The notes: generated by a model from the sequence alone, not told the origin. A stretch of 64,000 bases of DNA from Nitratiruptor sp. YY08-10 (GCF_016629565.1 NZ_AP023057.1:992001-1056000), one strand, 5' to 3'. Positions 1-8,498 are shown, numbered from the stretch's first letter. Program-made: numbers and translations.

Positions 1-155
1 TGTACTGCCGGTTCACTGATCAGTGTTTGATAATAGGGATGGCCGATATAAAGGCCAGTGATGACTGCCGCTACCATACACAGAGCCACTACCCAGTGAT
101 TGAGACGCATAAAGAGCGTCATTCTTTTAACTTTTTGATACTTTTGTTTTTTCAT
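1..155 (-). CDS. hydC: Ni/Fe-hydrogenase cytochrome b subunit, N-terminal part (cut by window start)
   Basis: Only the first 51 codons are in the window. The protein starts with a basic stretch (MKKQKYQKVKRMTLFMRLNHW) followed by a hydrophobic helix (WVVALCMVAAVITGLYIG). This is the usual start of the di-heme cytochrome b that anchors a periplasmic hydrogenase and passes its electrons to menaquinone. The RLNHW motif carries a His placed like the first heme ligand of the family. The start lies 10 bases after the hydB stop and has a strong AAGGGGG ribosome-binding site, so it is the third gene of hydABC. The heme-binding C-terminal part cannot be judged. Confidence 0.88.
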   Translation of the reverse strand, partial: MKKQKYQKVKRMTLFMRLNHWVVALCMVAAVITGLYIGHPYYQTLISEPAV

Positions 156-165
156 CGCTGCCCCC

Positions 166-1890
166 TTAAATTGAGCAAGAGGTGTTCACTTTGAATTCAC
201 CTAGGCTTTTCCCCTTTGTATCTACGATATGAACTGCACATGCAATACATGGATCAAAGCTGTGAATGGTTCTTAAAATCTCCAACGGTTCCTCAGGTTT
301 TGCCACTTTTGTACCGATTAAGCTTGCTTCATAAGCTCCCATTCTATTTTTATAGTCTCTTGGCGCAGCATTCCAAGTGGATGGCACAACCGCTTGATAG
401 TTTTCCACTTTTCCATCTTTGATTTTTACCCAGTGACCAAGTGCACCCCTTGGAGCTTCTTCAAGACCATACCCTTTAGCATCTTTACTTACATAATCAA
501 AATCAAATTCTGTCCATGTTGAAAGGTCTCCTGCTGCAACATTGGCTGCAAGCTCATCAACCCAATTAAACATAATATCTGCCATCATTTCAGTCTCAAT
601 CGCTCTTGCTGCAGTTCGACCAACGGTTGAGAAGAGCACTTTTGCAGGAAGATTTGCATTTTTTAAGAATTTATTGACATATTCGCTGATTCTTTTATCT
701 CCTTTTACATATCCTACAACCATTCTTGCAAGCGGACCAACCTCCACCCTTGTATCATCATATATAGGTGATTTTATCCAAGAATATTTTCCTTTGGTAT
801 CAAGATAGGCAATTCCTTTTTCCTTTTTACCAAATCCTGTATAGTTTGGAATAGTTTGCCCATCAAAAGGATGAAGCGGCTTATCGCCATTATACCAAGA
901 GTGCGTCACATCTTCAGCCACTTTTTCTTGATCAAACTCTTGATATTTTCCATCAATCACAAGTCCACTTGGGAAAAGAAGCTCAGATTTATAAAATCCA
1001 TTGTCTTGTAGTCTAAATCCTCCATAGACAAGATAGTTCTTAAGTCCTGCTCCTGTTCCATCGAGTGCTTCATCACCATACATCGTTCCAGCCATATAGA
1101 TATCAGGAAGGTATGCGCCTTTGATAAATCGAGTGAAACCTTTAAGCAAGTCTTTATACAGAGCAATTCGCGCAGGATTTTGAATATCTTGTACACATGT
1201 TACCCCACCAACTACAATACTTTGTGGGTGTGGGTTTTTTCCACCAAAAATAGCCATCATCTTTGCAGCGTCTCTTTGCAAATCAAGAGCTTGCAGATAA
1301 TGCGTAACTGCCAAGAGATTTTGCTCAGGAGTTAGTTTATAGTGGGGATTGCCCCAGTATCCTTTGGCAAAAAGACCTAGCCGACCCTGTTTGACAAATT
1401 TTTTGAGTCGATCTTGCACCTCCTTAAACTTTGCACTATCTGCAACATATGGAGTGGTTCCAGCAGCATTTGCCCATTTTTTTGCTTCATTTACTGTCTT
1501 GGTTGGATCAGCTTCCAATGCTTTTGTGATATCGACCCAGTCAAGGGCATGAAGATGGTAAAAGTGCACCACATGGTCATGTAGATAGAGTGCCCCTTGG
1601 ATAAGGTTTCTTACAAGCCTCGCGTTTTTTGGAATGGTCACACCAAAAGCGTGCTCTACTGCCTCGATACTTCTTTGATAATGCGTTCCTGTACATACCC
1701 CGCATATTCGCATAGCAAGTAAACCACAGTCTCTTGGATCGCGCCCTTTTAAAATCTCTTCAATTCCTCGAAACATTGTTGAAGAGCTATAAGCGTCTAC
1801 TATTGTATTATTCTCATTGATAACAGCTTCAATACGCAAGTGCCCTTCTATTCTTGTTATAGGATCAACGACAATATGTTTAGTACCCAT
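166..1890 (-). CDS. hydB: [NiFe]-hydrogenase large subunit, respiratory uptake type
   Basis: 574 residues. It carries the active-site subunit of a group 1 membrane-bound hydrogenase, which oxidises H2 in the periplasm for respiration. Both nickel-binding motifs are intact: RICGVC (Cys63, Cys66) near the N-terminus, and DPCIACAVH (Cys548, Cys551, His554) near the C-terminus. A tail of 20 residues follows His554; in this family it is removed by a maturation protease after NiFe insertion. There is no signal peptide, as expected, because the folded large subunit is carried out together with the Tat-targeted small subunit. The ATG overlaps the hydA stop by one base (TAATG), so translation is coupled. 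Family assignment is secure. Confidence 0.97.
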   Translation of the reverse strand: MGTKHIVVDPITRIEGHLRIEAVINENNTIVDAYSSSTMFRGIEEILKGRDPRDCGLLAMRICGVCTGTHYQRSIEAVEHAFGVTIPKNARLVRNLIQGALYLHDHVVHFYHLHALDWVDITKALEADPTKTVNEAKKWANAAGTTPYVADSAKFKEVQDRLKKFVKQGRLGLFAKGYWGNPHYKLTPEQNLLAVTHYLQALDLQRDAAKMMAIFGGKNPHPQSIVVGGVTCVQDIQNPARIALYKDLLKGFTRFIKGAYLPDIYMAGTMYGDEALDGTGAGLKNYLVYGGFRLQDNGFYKSELLFPSGLVIDGKYQEFDQEKVAEDVTHSWYNGDKPLHPFDGQTIPNYTGFGKKEKGIAYLDTKGKYSWIKSPIYDDTRVEVGPLARMVVGYVKGDKRISEYVNKFLKNANLPAKVLFSTVGRTAARAIETEMMADIMFNWVDELAANVAAGDLSTWTEFDFDYVSKDAKGYGLEEAPRGALGHWVKIKDGKVENYQAVVPSTWNAAPRDYKNRMGAYEASLIGTKVAKPEEPLEILRTIHSFDPCIACAVHIVDTKGKSLGEFKVNTSCSI

Positions 1891-3116
1891 TACTCTTCTC
1901 CTTCACTTTTCTTACCTGCAATTGCACTTGCTGCCGCATGAATTGCAATGCCCACACCAGCAGCAGTCAAAAGACCCAGTCCAAACTCATCCACACTCTT
2001 TTCAACTCCCCCACCAGGAGCCATTTTTATATTTGCGTCTGCCATTGGTCGTTCGTATGCATATTTGTCCCAAAATCCAGGCTCGCTGCACCCTATACAT
2101 CCATGTCCTGAACCAATTGGCCAGTTTACGGATTCGTTATAGCGAACAATCGAACAGTTGTTGAATGTCATAGGACCTTTACATCCCATTTTGTAAAGGC
2201 AGAAGTTGTTTTTCGCACCTTCATCGCCCCACTCTTCGACGAACTCTCCTGCATCAAAGTGCGCCCTTCTTTCACAGTTATCGTGGATTCTGTATCCAAA
2301 AGCAAATTTTGGTCGAAGCAGTGAATCGAGCTCTGGAATTTGACCAGTAAGTACATAGTGTAAGATTACTCCGACCATATTTGCAGGATTTGCTGGACAT
2401 GCTGGAATATTGATGATTGGTTTGTCATTAACGATATCCATGACGCCCACTGCACCGGTTGGATTTGGAGCAGCTGCTGGAACACCACCAAAAGTTGCAC
2501 ATGTTCCAACTGCAACTATCGCTGCTGCATCTTTGGCTACTCTTTTTAGGTGCTCTTCAAAAGTTTCACCACTTGCCCCAATCGTACACCACTCCCTACC
2601 AGGACCTACCGGAATAGCGCCTTCAACAAAAAGAAGATATTTTCCTTTAAAATGTTCCATCGCATCTTCAAGCTGCGCTTCTGCTTGATGTCCAGCTGCA
2701 GCCATAAGTGTCTCTTGAAATTCTAGTGAGATAATTTCTAGAATGATATCGTCCACCTTAGGTCCATCACTTCGTATAAAAGCTTCCGAGTTACCGGCAC
2801 AATCTTGCAGTTCTATCCAAATTACAGGTACTCTCGTCATAAGTTCAGCAGCTTCTGCTACAAGAGGGGTAAAAGAGCTAGGAAGCATTAGCATTGCAGT
2901 AGTTGCACTAGCCCATTTTAAAAAATCTCTTCTAGAAACGCCCTCATCTTCCAAAATCTCTTTAATAGAGATTTTTCGAAGTGGCTCAATTTTTTTAAGC
3001 TCTTCAAGTCTTGCTTTGCATTGCTCATAGAGTCTTGCATAGTAGGCTTCACCTCTGTTTGTCTCAACCCGGGCACTCTTAGTTGTAAAGAGCGAGCGAA
3101 GGTGTTCTCTATTCAT
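1890..3116 (-). CDS. hydA: [NiFe]-hydrogenase small subunit with Tat signal
   Basis: 408 residues from the ATG at 3116. That ATG has AAGGAG five bases upstream, whereas the GTG six bases earlier overlaps the ribosome site. The Tat motif SRRDFLKW is followed by a hydrophobic stretch, but the twin arginines sit at residues 62-63, after an unusually long, charged, helical leader. The Fe-S ligands include GTCATFGG, PACPANP, HDNC, CLYKMGC and GCIGC, fitting the proximal, distal and medial clusters. The first proximal motif reads DCAGN, where the family's usual second Cys (CxxC) is Asn. A C-terminal hydrophobic segment (LGLLTAAGVGIAIHAAASA) should anchor it next to the cytochrome b. It is first in hydABC. 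Confidence 0.96.
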   Translation of the reverse strand: MNREHLRSLFTTKSARVETNRGEAYYARLYEQCKARLEELKKIEPLRKISIKEILEDEGVSRRDFLKWASATTAMLMLPSSFTPLVAEAAELMTRVPVIWIELQDCAGNSEAFIRSDGPKVDDIILEIISLEFQETLMAAAGHQAEAQLEDAMEHFKGKYLLFVEGAIPVGPGREWCTIGASGETFEEHLKRVAKDAAAIVAVGTCATFGGVPAAAPNPTGAVGVMDIVNDKPIINIPACPANPANMVGVILHYVLTGQIPELDSLLRPKFAFGYRIHDNCERRAHFDAGEFVEEWGDEGAKNNFCLYKMGCKGPMTFNNCSIVRYNESVNWPIGSGHGCIGCSEPGFWDKYAYERPMADANIKMAPGGGVEKSVDEFGLGLLTAAGVGIAIHAAASAIAGKKSEGEE

Positions 3117-3130
3117 TATCACTCCTTGAT

Positions 3131-3144
3131 TGAATACTCATTCA
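3131..3144. promoter_or_regulatory. Inverted repeat TGAAT-N4-ATTCA, candidate TetR-type operator of hydABC
   Basis: The 14-bp element TGAATACTCATTCA has perfect 5-bp arms around a 4-base centre. It lies just downstream of the likely -10 box of hydA (3149-3154) and upstream of its ribosome-binding site, where a bound repressor would block transcription start. Size and position suit a TetR dimer, and a TetR-family gene lies 2.1 kb upstream in a hydrogenase operon. The pairing of regulator and site is inference. Confidence 0.45.
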
Positions 3145-3148
3145 TTTA

Positions 3149-3154
3149 ATTGTA
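3149..3154 (-). promoter_or_regulatory. Putative -10 box of the hydABC promoter
   Basis: On the minus strand the hexamer TACAAT sits 33 bases before the hydA ATG, in the AT-rich gap between the upstream sensor-type hydrogenase operon and hydA. No clear -35 box is visible, which is usual in Campylobacterota. Confidence 0.4.
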
Positions 3155-3225
3155 GCGTATTGGACTTATAACAATTTTAAATAATGAGCTGTTCTCTCTC
3201 GATCTTATATAAAAATGGGACCAAT

Positions 3226-4437
3226 TCAGTGCGTTGTACAAACGCTACATATATCAAAGCTTCGAAAAATGAGATTTGCAATCTTTTCATCTGAAGTACC
3301 AATGATTGCTTTTTGTATGACAGAAGGATTTTGGGAAGTTCCATTGGAAAGATTCCACTGAGTGGGAGTAATGATGTTATAGGTTTCAATTTTTCCTTGA
3401 TGGATAGTTGCTTGATGAATCAATGAACCACGAGCTGCTTCGATGCTTATGATTGCTGTACCATCTTGCATTTTGGATTCAACGACACTTGGCTGAGAAA
3501 GATCGATCGTTGCTAAATGATCGATAATTTTTTCTATAAGGAGGGAAACTTCATAAATTCTAGCAATGATTCTTGTAGTGATGCTGTCTTTGAATCTTCT
3601 ATGAAAATAGCGAATAAATGGGTCAGTTTGCTGCATGAGTCTGGCAAGTGGTCCGGTTTCATAATATTTACCGTTGTATGTAACATTTTTTGCATAACTT
3701 CTTTTTTGCTCATTTTCTTCTATGAGTGTGAGCTTTGTCTTTCTTTTTTGTCCATGTAGCAGTTTAATATTTGATACATGAGAGTCTTGGGAAAAGGTAA
3801 TGAAACGATCATGACTCTTCCCAACCAAGAGCAGCTCTTTTTCTTGAAGTGTATGATAGAGTTTTTGCAAATCATTGGTGAGATTGAGGGGATCATGTAA
3901 CTCTCCAATAAGTTGTATGAATTGATCTTTGATCTGTCGAATGAGCGTTTTTGCTTGATAGATTTCAAAAGAGGTAGGATCGCATGTTACTCCTCCAATT
4001 ACGCAATAGGATGAGTGAGGCCACTGCCCGCTAAAGAGTGCTAAAAGTTTGTTGATCGTAATAATAAGATGATGTACTTTTGTAAAATCGTATAGGATAC
4101 CAAGCTCATGAAAAATGACAAGGTAGAACCATTTGATATGATTTTGTATAATTTCGCAAAATCTTGTAATCTCTCTAATTTTTTGGGCTTTTTGAGTGAT
4201 AGTAATTTGAAAAATAGATTCTAAAACCATGGCAGTTGCTTGTAGATGGGCATGTCCGCAAATTCCACAAATTCTAGGATTAATCACAAGTGCATCCCAT
4301 GGATTTCGTCCTCGTAAAATCTCTTCAATTCCTCTATAATGGGGAAAAATGACTTTTACATCAGTAATAATCTTTTTATCTTTTTGGAATTTTAAAAAAG
4401 CTTCACCTTCTATCTTTTCCAAAAGTTCAATTCTCAT
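3226..4437 (-). CDS. Sensor-type / cytoplasmic [NiFe]-hydrogenase large subunit without C-terminal tail
   Basis: 403 residues, much shorter than HydB. The N-terminal motif RICGICGHAH (Cys57, Cys60) and the C-terminal motif DICSVCTTH (Cys397, Cys400, His403) are both present, so the NiFe site can form. The protein stops directly at His403, so there is no tail to cleave. In known families this is typical of H2-sensing hydrogenases (HupV/HoxC) and their relatives. The second motif has Ile where DPCxxC has Pro. It overlaps the upstream small-subunit gene by 11 bases. There is no Tat partner and no cytochrome b, so it should be cytoplasmic. A H2 sensor is the preferred reading; a small cytoplasmic uptake enzyme of group 2 is the alternative. 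Confidence 0.88.
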   Translation of the reverse strand: MRIELLEKIEGEAFLKFQKDKKIITDVKVIFPHYRGIEEILRGRNPWDALVINPRICGICGHAHLQATAMVLESIFQITITQKAQKIREITRFCEIIQNHIKWFYLVIFHELGILYDFTKVHHLIITINKLLALFSGQWPHSSYCVIGGVTCDPTSFEIYQAKTLIRQIKDQFIQLIGELHDPLNLTNDLQKLYHTLQEKELLLVGKSHDRFITFSQDSHVSNIKLLHGQKRKTKLTLIEENEQKRSYAKNVTYNGKYYETGPLARLMQQTDPFIRYFHRRFKDSITTRIIARIYEVSLLIEKIIDHLATIDLSQPSVVESKMQDGTAIISIEAARGSLIHQATIHQGKIETYNIITPTQWNLSNGTSQNPSVIQKAIIGTSDEKIANLIFRSFDICSVCTTH

Positions 4438-5284
4438 CGATGAGCTTTCTGGTAAGTCTTGGAATCTGAAAACTTTTTGCTATACCAGTGATTGTAAGAT
4501 AGGCTCTTTTGGGAACTCCTAAAGGCATATTGGCCGGAATCCCCATATAGGTTTTTGTATGGAAAAGTCCGGTTTTTGGAAAAGTTGGCTCAGTACAACC
4601 AAAACAGGGCGTTCCAGACCTAGTTTTGGAATTTATCTCATTCCATAAGATCCTATTGCAGCTACCGTGTGTAAAAGGAGCTTGGCATCCTTGCTCGTAA
4701 AACAGGCATCCCTCTTTTGTTCCAAAGGATTTTGCATCTACTTTCCATTCAAAATATTCGTTTCTTGTGCAGCCGCTATGGACAGTAAAGGCAAAAATCT
4801 CTTTTGGCCTATGGTATTCATCTAAGGAAAAAGAGTCATTTTCAATTGCAAAAGCGATCCATTCCGGATGAGCCGGGCAGCCTGGAATATTGACGGTTTT
4901 ATTAAAAAAGTGTTCATATAGTTTACTTTTTTTGGTTTTATCAAATAAGACTCCAGTAATTGTTGGGTCAAACTCTTTAAAGACTCCTCCAAATACTGCG
5001 CAGCTTCCTACCGCAACGATTTTTTTTGCTTTTTGTGCCAAATGAAAAAAGAGTTCATAAAGATCTTTATCTCCTTTTTTCCACCCCTGTTTTAAGCCAC
5101 CCTCAACAACTAAAATATCAAAATCGGCTGTATGTAGATCCATAAGTTGCAGTGGTGATGGAAAAAGAGGATGGTACAAGAATTCAAACTGTTGCAGTAG
5201 CGAAGCTAGAGAAGGTAGATTGAGAAATGAGTGGGAGTTGCCGTTGCAGGTAACTCCTTGCAGCCATATTATTTTAGCTTTCAT
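4427..5284 (-). CDS. Sensor-type / cytoplasmic [NiFe]-hydrogenase small subunit, no signal peptide
   Basis: 285 residues. It starts directly with the flavodoxin-like fold (MKAKIIWLQGVTCNGNSHSF) and lacks both the Tat signal and the C-terminal membrane helix of HydA, so it stays in the cytoplasm. Fe-S ligand motifs are visible: GSCAVFGG, PGCPAHP, HSGC, CLFYEQGC, and a final GTPCFGC. As in HydA, the first proximal motif is CNGN rather than CxxC. The ATG overlaps the end of the TetR gene by 11 bases, and the large subunit follows with another 11-base overlap. The tight coupling to a one-component regulator, without any histidine kinase nearby, is unusual for H2-sensing hydrogenases. Confidence 0.9.
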   Translation of the reverse strand: MKAKIIWLQGVTCNGNSHSFLNLPSLASLLQQFEFLYHPLFPSPLQLMDLHTADFDILVVEGGLKQGWKKGDKDLYELFFHLAQKAKKIVAVGSCAVFGGVFKEFDPTITGVLFDKTKKSKLYEHFFNKTVNIPGCPAHPEWIAFAIENDSFSLDEYHRPKEIFAFTVHSGCTRNEYFEWKVDAKSFGTKEGCLFYEQGCQAPFTHGSCNRILWNEINSKTRSGTPCFGCTEPTFPKTGLFHTKTYMGIPANMPLGVPKRAYLTITGIAKSFQIPRLTRKLIDEN

Positions 5285-5870
5285 TTTTTAATGATCGATA
5301 AATATTTTCACTGATTTCTTGCGAATAAAACTCTATATCGTTGGGTAGAAGTCCTTCCCCCATCAAAAAGACCATGCCGCCGAGATATCCCATGAAAAGT
5401 CCAAATGCACTGAAAAAATCTTGATTTCTCAACTCTCCATTACGAACGCCCTCCTCAAAAAAGACCATAATCTCTGTTACAAATGGACTGACGCATATCA
5501 TACCTTCGCATCCATGTTTAAAGACTTCCCGATTGGAAAGATATATGCGTAAGAAATACTCTATAAACTCTGGTCGTTCTTTAGCCGTATGAAAATAGAA
5601 ATCTACGATTTTTCTGATTTTCTCTTTGGAAGTGATCTGCATCATATTGATTTTTCGAATCTCTTCTGCTAAATGTTTGGAAATGTATAATATGAGTTCT
5701 TTTGCCAAAGCGTCTTTTGAATTGAAATAGTTATAGAGATTGCCTACACTCATATGGAGTTCCTTTGCGATATCGGCCATTGTTACTTCAAAAAAGCCCT
5801 CTTTGCTGAAGAGTTTTAAAGCTGTATCCATAATCTGTTTTTTACGATCCTCTTTGTTGATTTTTGCCAA
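5274..5870 (-). CDS. TetR/AcrR-family transcriptional regulator
   Basis: 198 residues. The N-terminal TetR DNA-binding domain is clear (residues about 10-55: QIMDTALKLFSKEGF, then TMADIAKELHMSVGNLYNYF), followed by a helical ligand-binding region of the usual length. The start is TTG, supported by GAGG six bases upstream; this ribosome site overlaps the stop of the methyltransferase gene. It is translated with the two sensor-type hydrogenase genes (11-base overlap). It may control hydABC through the inverted repeat at 3131-3144, with the hydrogenase informing it about H2; that link is inferred from position only. It could equally respond to a small molecule and control the efflux or methylation genes nearby. 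Confidence 0.93.
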   Translation of the reverse strand: MAKINKEDRKKQIMDTALKLFSKEGFFEVTMADIAKELHMSVGNLYNYFNSKDALAKELILYISKHLAEEIRKINMMQITSKEKIRKIVDFYFHTAKERPEFIEYFLRIYLSNREVFKHGCEGMICVSPFVTEIMVFFEEGVRNGELRNQDFFSAFGLFMGYLGGMVFLMGEGLLPNDIEFYSQEISENIYRSLKNES

Positions 5871-5878
5871 TTTTTACC

Positions 5879-6379
5879 TCACTTTTTTCCTACTAATATT
5901 GCTTTCGTTTCATTTTGAGTCAAATTATAATGGATAATTTCAAGTTTACAAAAAAGTTGGCACAGTTCATTCTTTTGGGCAACAAATGCTGGATTCATTG
6001 ATGATTTATAGGTAAAAACCTCACAAATGAAAATCCCATCCTTTTTCAAGGAATCAATAATTTTCTGTGCAATGGATCTATCGAAAAAGTTTGTACATAT
6101 GATGAGATTATAATACTCTTTTTTAAACTCAAATGCATCAATATCTTGACAAAATGCATGAATGTTAGAAAGGTTTTGTAGTTTTTCAATCGCTACTTCT
6201 GATATATCCACTGCATCCACTTCGAAACCGTTTTGTGCCAAAAATTTGGCATTTTGTCCAAGCCCGCAGGCGATATCAAGTGCTTTACCTTTTTTAGCTA
6301 AAGAAAAGAACTGTTGAACATTTTCGTTGATATCGGGCTCTTGCATTGCAAGATATTTTCTGTCCCATTTTCCTTTCAC
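5879..6379 (-). CDS. SAM-dependent methyltransferase, TehB-like class I
   Basis: 166 residues from a GTG at 6379 that overlaps the preceding stop in a GTGA, a typical coupled start. An open frame continues further upstream but there lies inside the previous gene. The SAM motif I LDIACGLGQNAKFLA is clear, followed by the acidic strand VDAVDIS. The overall plan resembles small TehB/UbiE-type methyltransferases. The substrate cannot be told. It lies eight bases before the TetR gene and is probably in the same transcript as the sensor-type hydrogenase. Confidence 0.8.
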   Translation of the reverse strand: MKGKWDRKYLAMQEPDINENVQQFFSLAKKGKALDIACGLGQNAKFLAQNGFEVDAVDISEVAIEKLQNLSNIHAFCQDIDAFEFKKEYYNLIICTNFFDRSIAQKIIDSLKKDGIFICEVFTYKSSMNPAFVAQKNELCQLFCKLEIIHYNLTQNETKAILVGKK

Positions 6380-6777
6380 GATTCGACTCTTTTGAGAAGA
6401 TTTTTGTATCGGTCTACTCCTAAAAAGCTCTTTTCGAGGCGCCATCTGAGAACAAATTCGGCTATTTTTTCTCGTAAGTGCTCATCTACCTGTTCACTCC
6501 TGCCAAAATAGCGCAAATTAACATTTTTGCCGCTTGCTATACCAATAATTTGAATATAACGTTTTGGATGAATAGCTAAAAAACTATCTTCTTGCAAAGA
6601 AAATCCTGTAACATTAATCGCGGAGAAACTAAGCAACGTATCTAGGTTATTGACTTTCTGATCGATTTGTAGCTCTTGAAATAGTGAACGGAGTTTTCGA
6701 CTATTCTCTCGTCTGAGCTTTTCGTAACTCACAAAATTTTCTACGAGTTTATGGAGTCTTTCAATATTGTTGGTCAT
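6376..6777 (-). CDS. Conserved-looking small protein of unknown function
   Basis: 133 residues, not recognised. The N-terminal third is helical and charged (ERLHKLVENFVSYEKLRRENSRKL), the middle contains beta-like stretches (INVTGFSLQEDSFLAIHPKRYIQIIGIASG), and the end is helical and basic. There is no signal peptide or membrane segment. It begins the minus-strand operon that continues into methyltransferase, TetR and the sensor-type hydrogenase, and it is divergent from murA. Its start has AAGG seven bases upstream. Confidence 0.7.
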   Translation of the reverse strand: MTNNIERLHKLVENFVSYEKLRRENSRKLRSLFQELQIDQKVNNLDTLLSFSAINVTGFSLQEDSFLAIHPKRYIQIIGIASGKNVNLRYFGRSEQVDEHLREKIAEFVLRWRLEKSFLGVDRYKNLLKRVES

Positions 6778-6820
6778 GAATAACCTTGTAAATATTAAAT
6801 AATATCAATGCAGATTTTAG

Positions 6821-6826
6821 TATAAT
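6821..6826 (+). promoter_or_regulatory. -10 box of the murA promoter
   Basis: A perfect TATAAT lies 22 bases before the murA ATG and just before the ribosome-binding site AAAGGA, in the 70-base gap shared with the divergent operon. Confidence 0.6.
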
Positions 6827-6847
6827 CTACCTTAAAAAAGGATCTTG

Positions 6848-8110
6848 ATGGATTTCCTTCGTATTGAAGGTGGAAAGACTTTAAAAGGTTCTGTTCCAAT
6901 CTCTGGTGCAAAAAACGCGGCACTACCATTGATTGCTTCAACGATTTTGTCGAAACAGAGCGTACAAATAGACAATCTCCCCGATGTTCAAGATATCAAA
7001 ACACTACTTCGGTTACTCCAAAACCTTGGGGCTTCTTATCAGTATGAAGATGGTTTGGCAACGATCGACGCTTCAAAACTGACATCGACTGTTGCAACGT
7101 ATGATATCGTTCGAACAATGCGAGCTTCTATCTTGGTTTTAGGGCCGATACTGGCGAAGTACGGACGATGTGAAGTGAGTCTTCCCGGAGGGTGTGCCAT
7201 CGGTCAAAGACCGATTGACTTACATTTACAGGCATTAGAACAGATGGGAGCAAAAATTACCATTAAGGCCGGTTACGTGATAGCGGAAGCGCCCCGTGGG
7301 CTTCAAGGCTCTACAATCATTTTCGATAAGATCACTGTCACAGGGACAGAAAATATTGTAATGGCAGCTGCTCTTGCAAAAGGAAAAACAACTATCATCA
7401 ATGCAGCGAAAGAACCGGAAGTTGTACAACTGTGTGAAGTTTTAAAAGATGCAGGTGTTGAGATTGATGGAATTGGGAGTGATGAGTTGGTGATACATGG
7501 AACGAACAGAGAGTCTTTAGAGATGAAATCCATACATGTTATACCCGATCGTATAGAAGCTGGAACCTATTTATGTGCAGGAGCAATGACCAACTCCACG
7601 CTTTCTATCAACAATGTCATTCCCCATCATCTCGATTCAGTTTTAGTGAAATTACGCCAAATGGGATTCCCACTCGATATAGAAGATACAACAATTACAA
7701 TTCATCCGGCATCAAAAATTGAACCGGTGGAGATCATCACCTCTGAATATCCCGGTTTTCCTACCGATATGCAAGCTCAATTTATGGCCCTGGCTCTCTT
7801 GGCCAATGGAGCATCTATCATCGAAGAGCGGCTTTTTGAAAATCGGTTTATGCATGTGAGTGAACTCAAAAGATTTGGAGCCAATATCCAGCTCAAAGGC
7901 AATATTGCTACAGTAATTGGACCGACGGAACTTTGGGGTGCAGATGTCATGGCAACCGATTTAAGAGCGAGCAGTGCATTGGTTTTGGCTGGACTTGCAG
8001 CGAAAGGAACGACAAACGTCCATCGAATATACCATTTGGATCGGGGCTATGAAAAGCTTGAAGAAAAGCTCAATGCTCTTGGCGCATCTGTTCAACGTTT
8101 GAGTGAGTGA
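6848..8110 (+). CDS. murA: UDP-N-acetylglucosamine 1-carboxyvinyltransferase
   Basis: 420 residues. It adds enolpyruvate from PEP to UDP-GlcNAc, the first committed step of peptidoglycan synthesis, in the cytoplasm. The N-terminal motif [11 protein letters not shown] and the active-site loop [13 protein letters not shown] (Cys116, the fosfomycin-sensitive Cys) are intact, and the length is that of the family. I chose the ATG at 6848 because AAAGGA ends five bases before it; a TTG three bases earlier is less likely. It is a single gene with its own promoter and ends in a hairpin shared with hspR. Confidence 0.97.
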   Translation: MDFLRIEGGKTLKGSVPISGAKNAALPLIASTILSKQSVQIDNLPDVQDIKTLLRLLQNLGASYQYEDGLATIDASKLTSTVATYDIVRTMRASILVLGPILAKYGRCEVSLPGGCAIGQRPIDLHLQALEQMGAKITIKAGYVIAEAPRGLQGSTIIFDKITVTGTENIVMAAALAKGKTTIINAAKEPEVVQLCEVLKDAGVEIDGIGSDELVIHGTNRESLEMKSIHVIPDRIEAGTYLCAGAMTNSTLSINNVIPHHLDSVLVKLRQMGFPLDIEDTTITIHPASKIEPVEIITSEYPGFPTDMQAQFMALALLANGASIIEERLFENRFMHVSELKRFGANIQLKGNIATVIGPTELWGADVMATDLRASSALVLAGLAAKGTTNVHRIYHLDRGYEKLEEKLNALGASVQRLSE

Positions 8111-8123
8111 TAAAAAATCACTC
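8105..8123. terminator. Hairpin between convergent murA and hspR
   Basis: GAGTGAT and ATCACTC form a 7-bp stem around a loop of five A. Both stop codons lie in the stem arms. No clear T-run follows on either strand, so a terminator role is likely but not certain. Confidence 0.4.
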
Positions 8124-8498
8124 CTCTTCCTCAAAAATGATGATATCCGTATTATAATCTTTTTTTACAACTGCCCTACTTTTTGGAACGCACATCTGAT
8201 TTTCATATTTCTCAAGTTCTGAGCGTAAATACTCGATCTCTTTTTCCATTTCTGCCATCTGCTCTTTGAGTCGAAGTATGATATCGACCCCTGCGAGATT
8301 TACACCAAGATCTCTTGTCAGGCGTAAAATTGTTTTAATGCGATCAATATCTTTTTGTGAATAGAGTCTTGTTTTCCCTTGCGTACGTGATGGGGAAATA
8401 AGCCCTTCTCTTTCATATTGTCGCAAAGTCTGGGGATGGATATTGAGCACTTTTGCAACAACACTGATAAGATAGACCGGTTCGTCATATCTATGCAT
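8118..8498 (-). CDS. hspR: MerR-family heat-shock regulator HspR
   Basis: 126 residues. A MerR-type winged helix occupies residues about 8-75 ([31 protein letters not shown]) and is followed by a coiled coil ([23 protein letters not shown]) and an acidic tail. This is the repressor that, in Helicobacter and Campylobacter, controls chaperone genes. It overlaps the end of cbpA by eight bases, the classical cbpA-hspR arrangement, and probably represses its own operon through the HAIR-like site at 9431-9451. Confidence 0.93.
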   Translation of the reverse strand: MHRYDEPVYLISVVAKVLNIHPQTLRQYEREGLISPSRTQGKTRLYSQKDIDRIKTILRLTRDLGVNLAGVDIILRLKEQMAEMEKEIEYLRSELEKYENQMCVPKSRAVVKKDYNTDIIIFEEEE

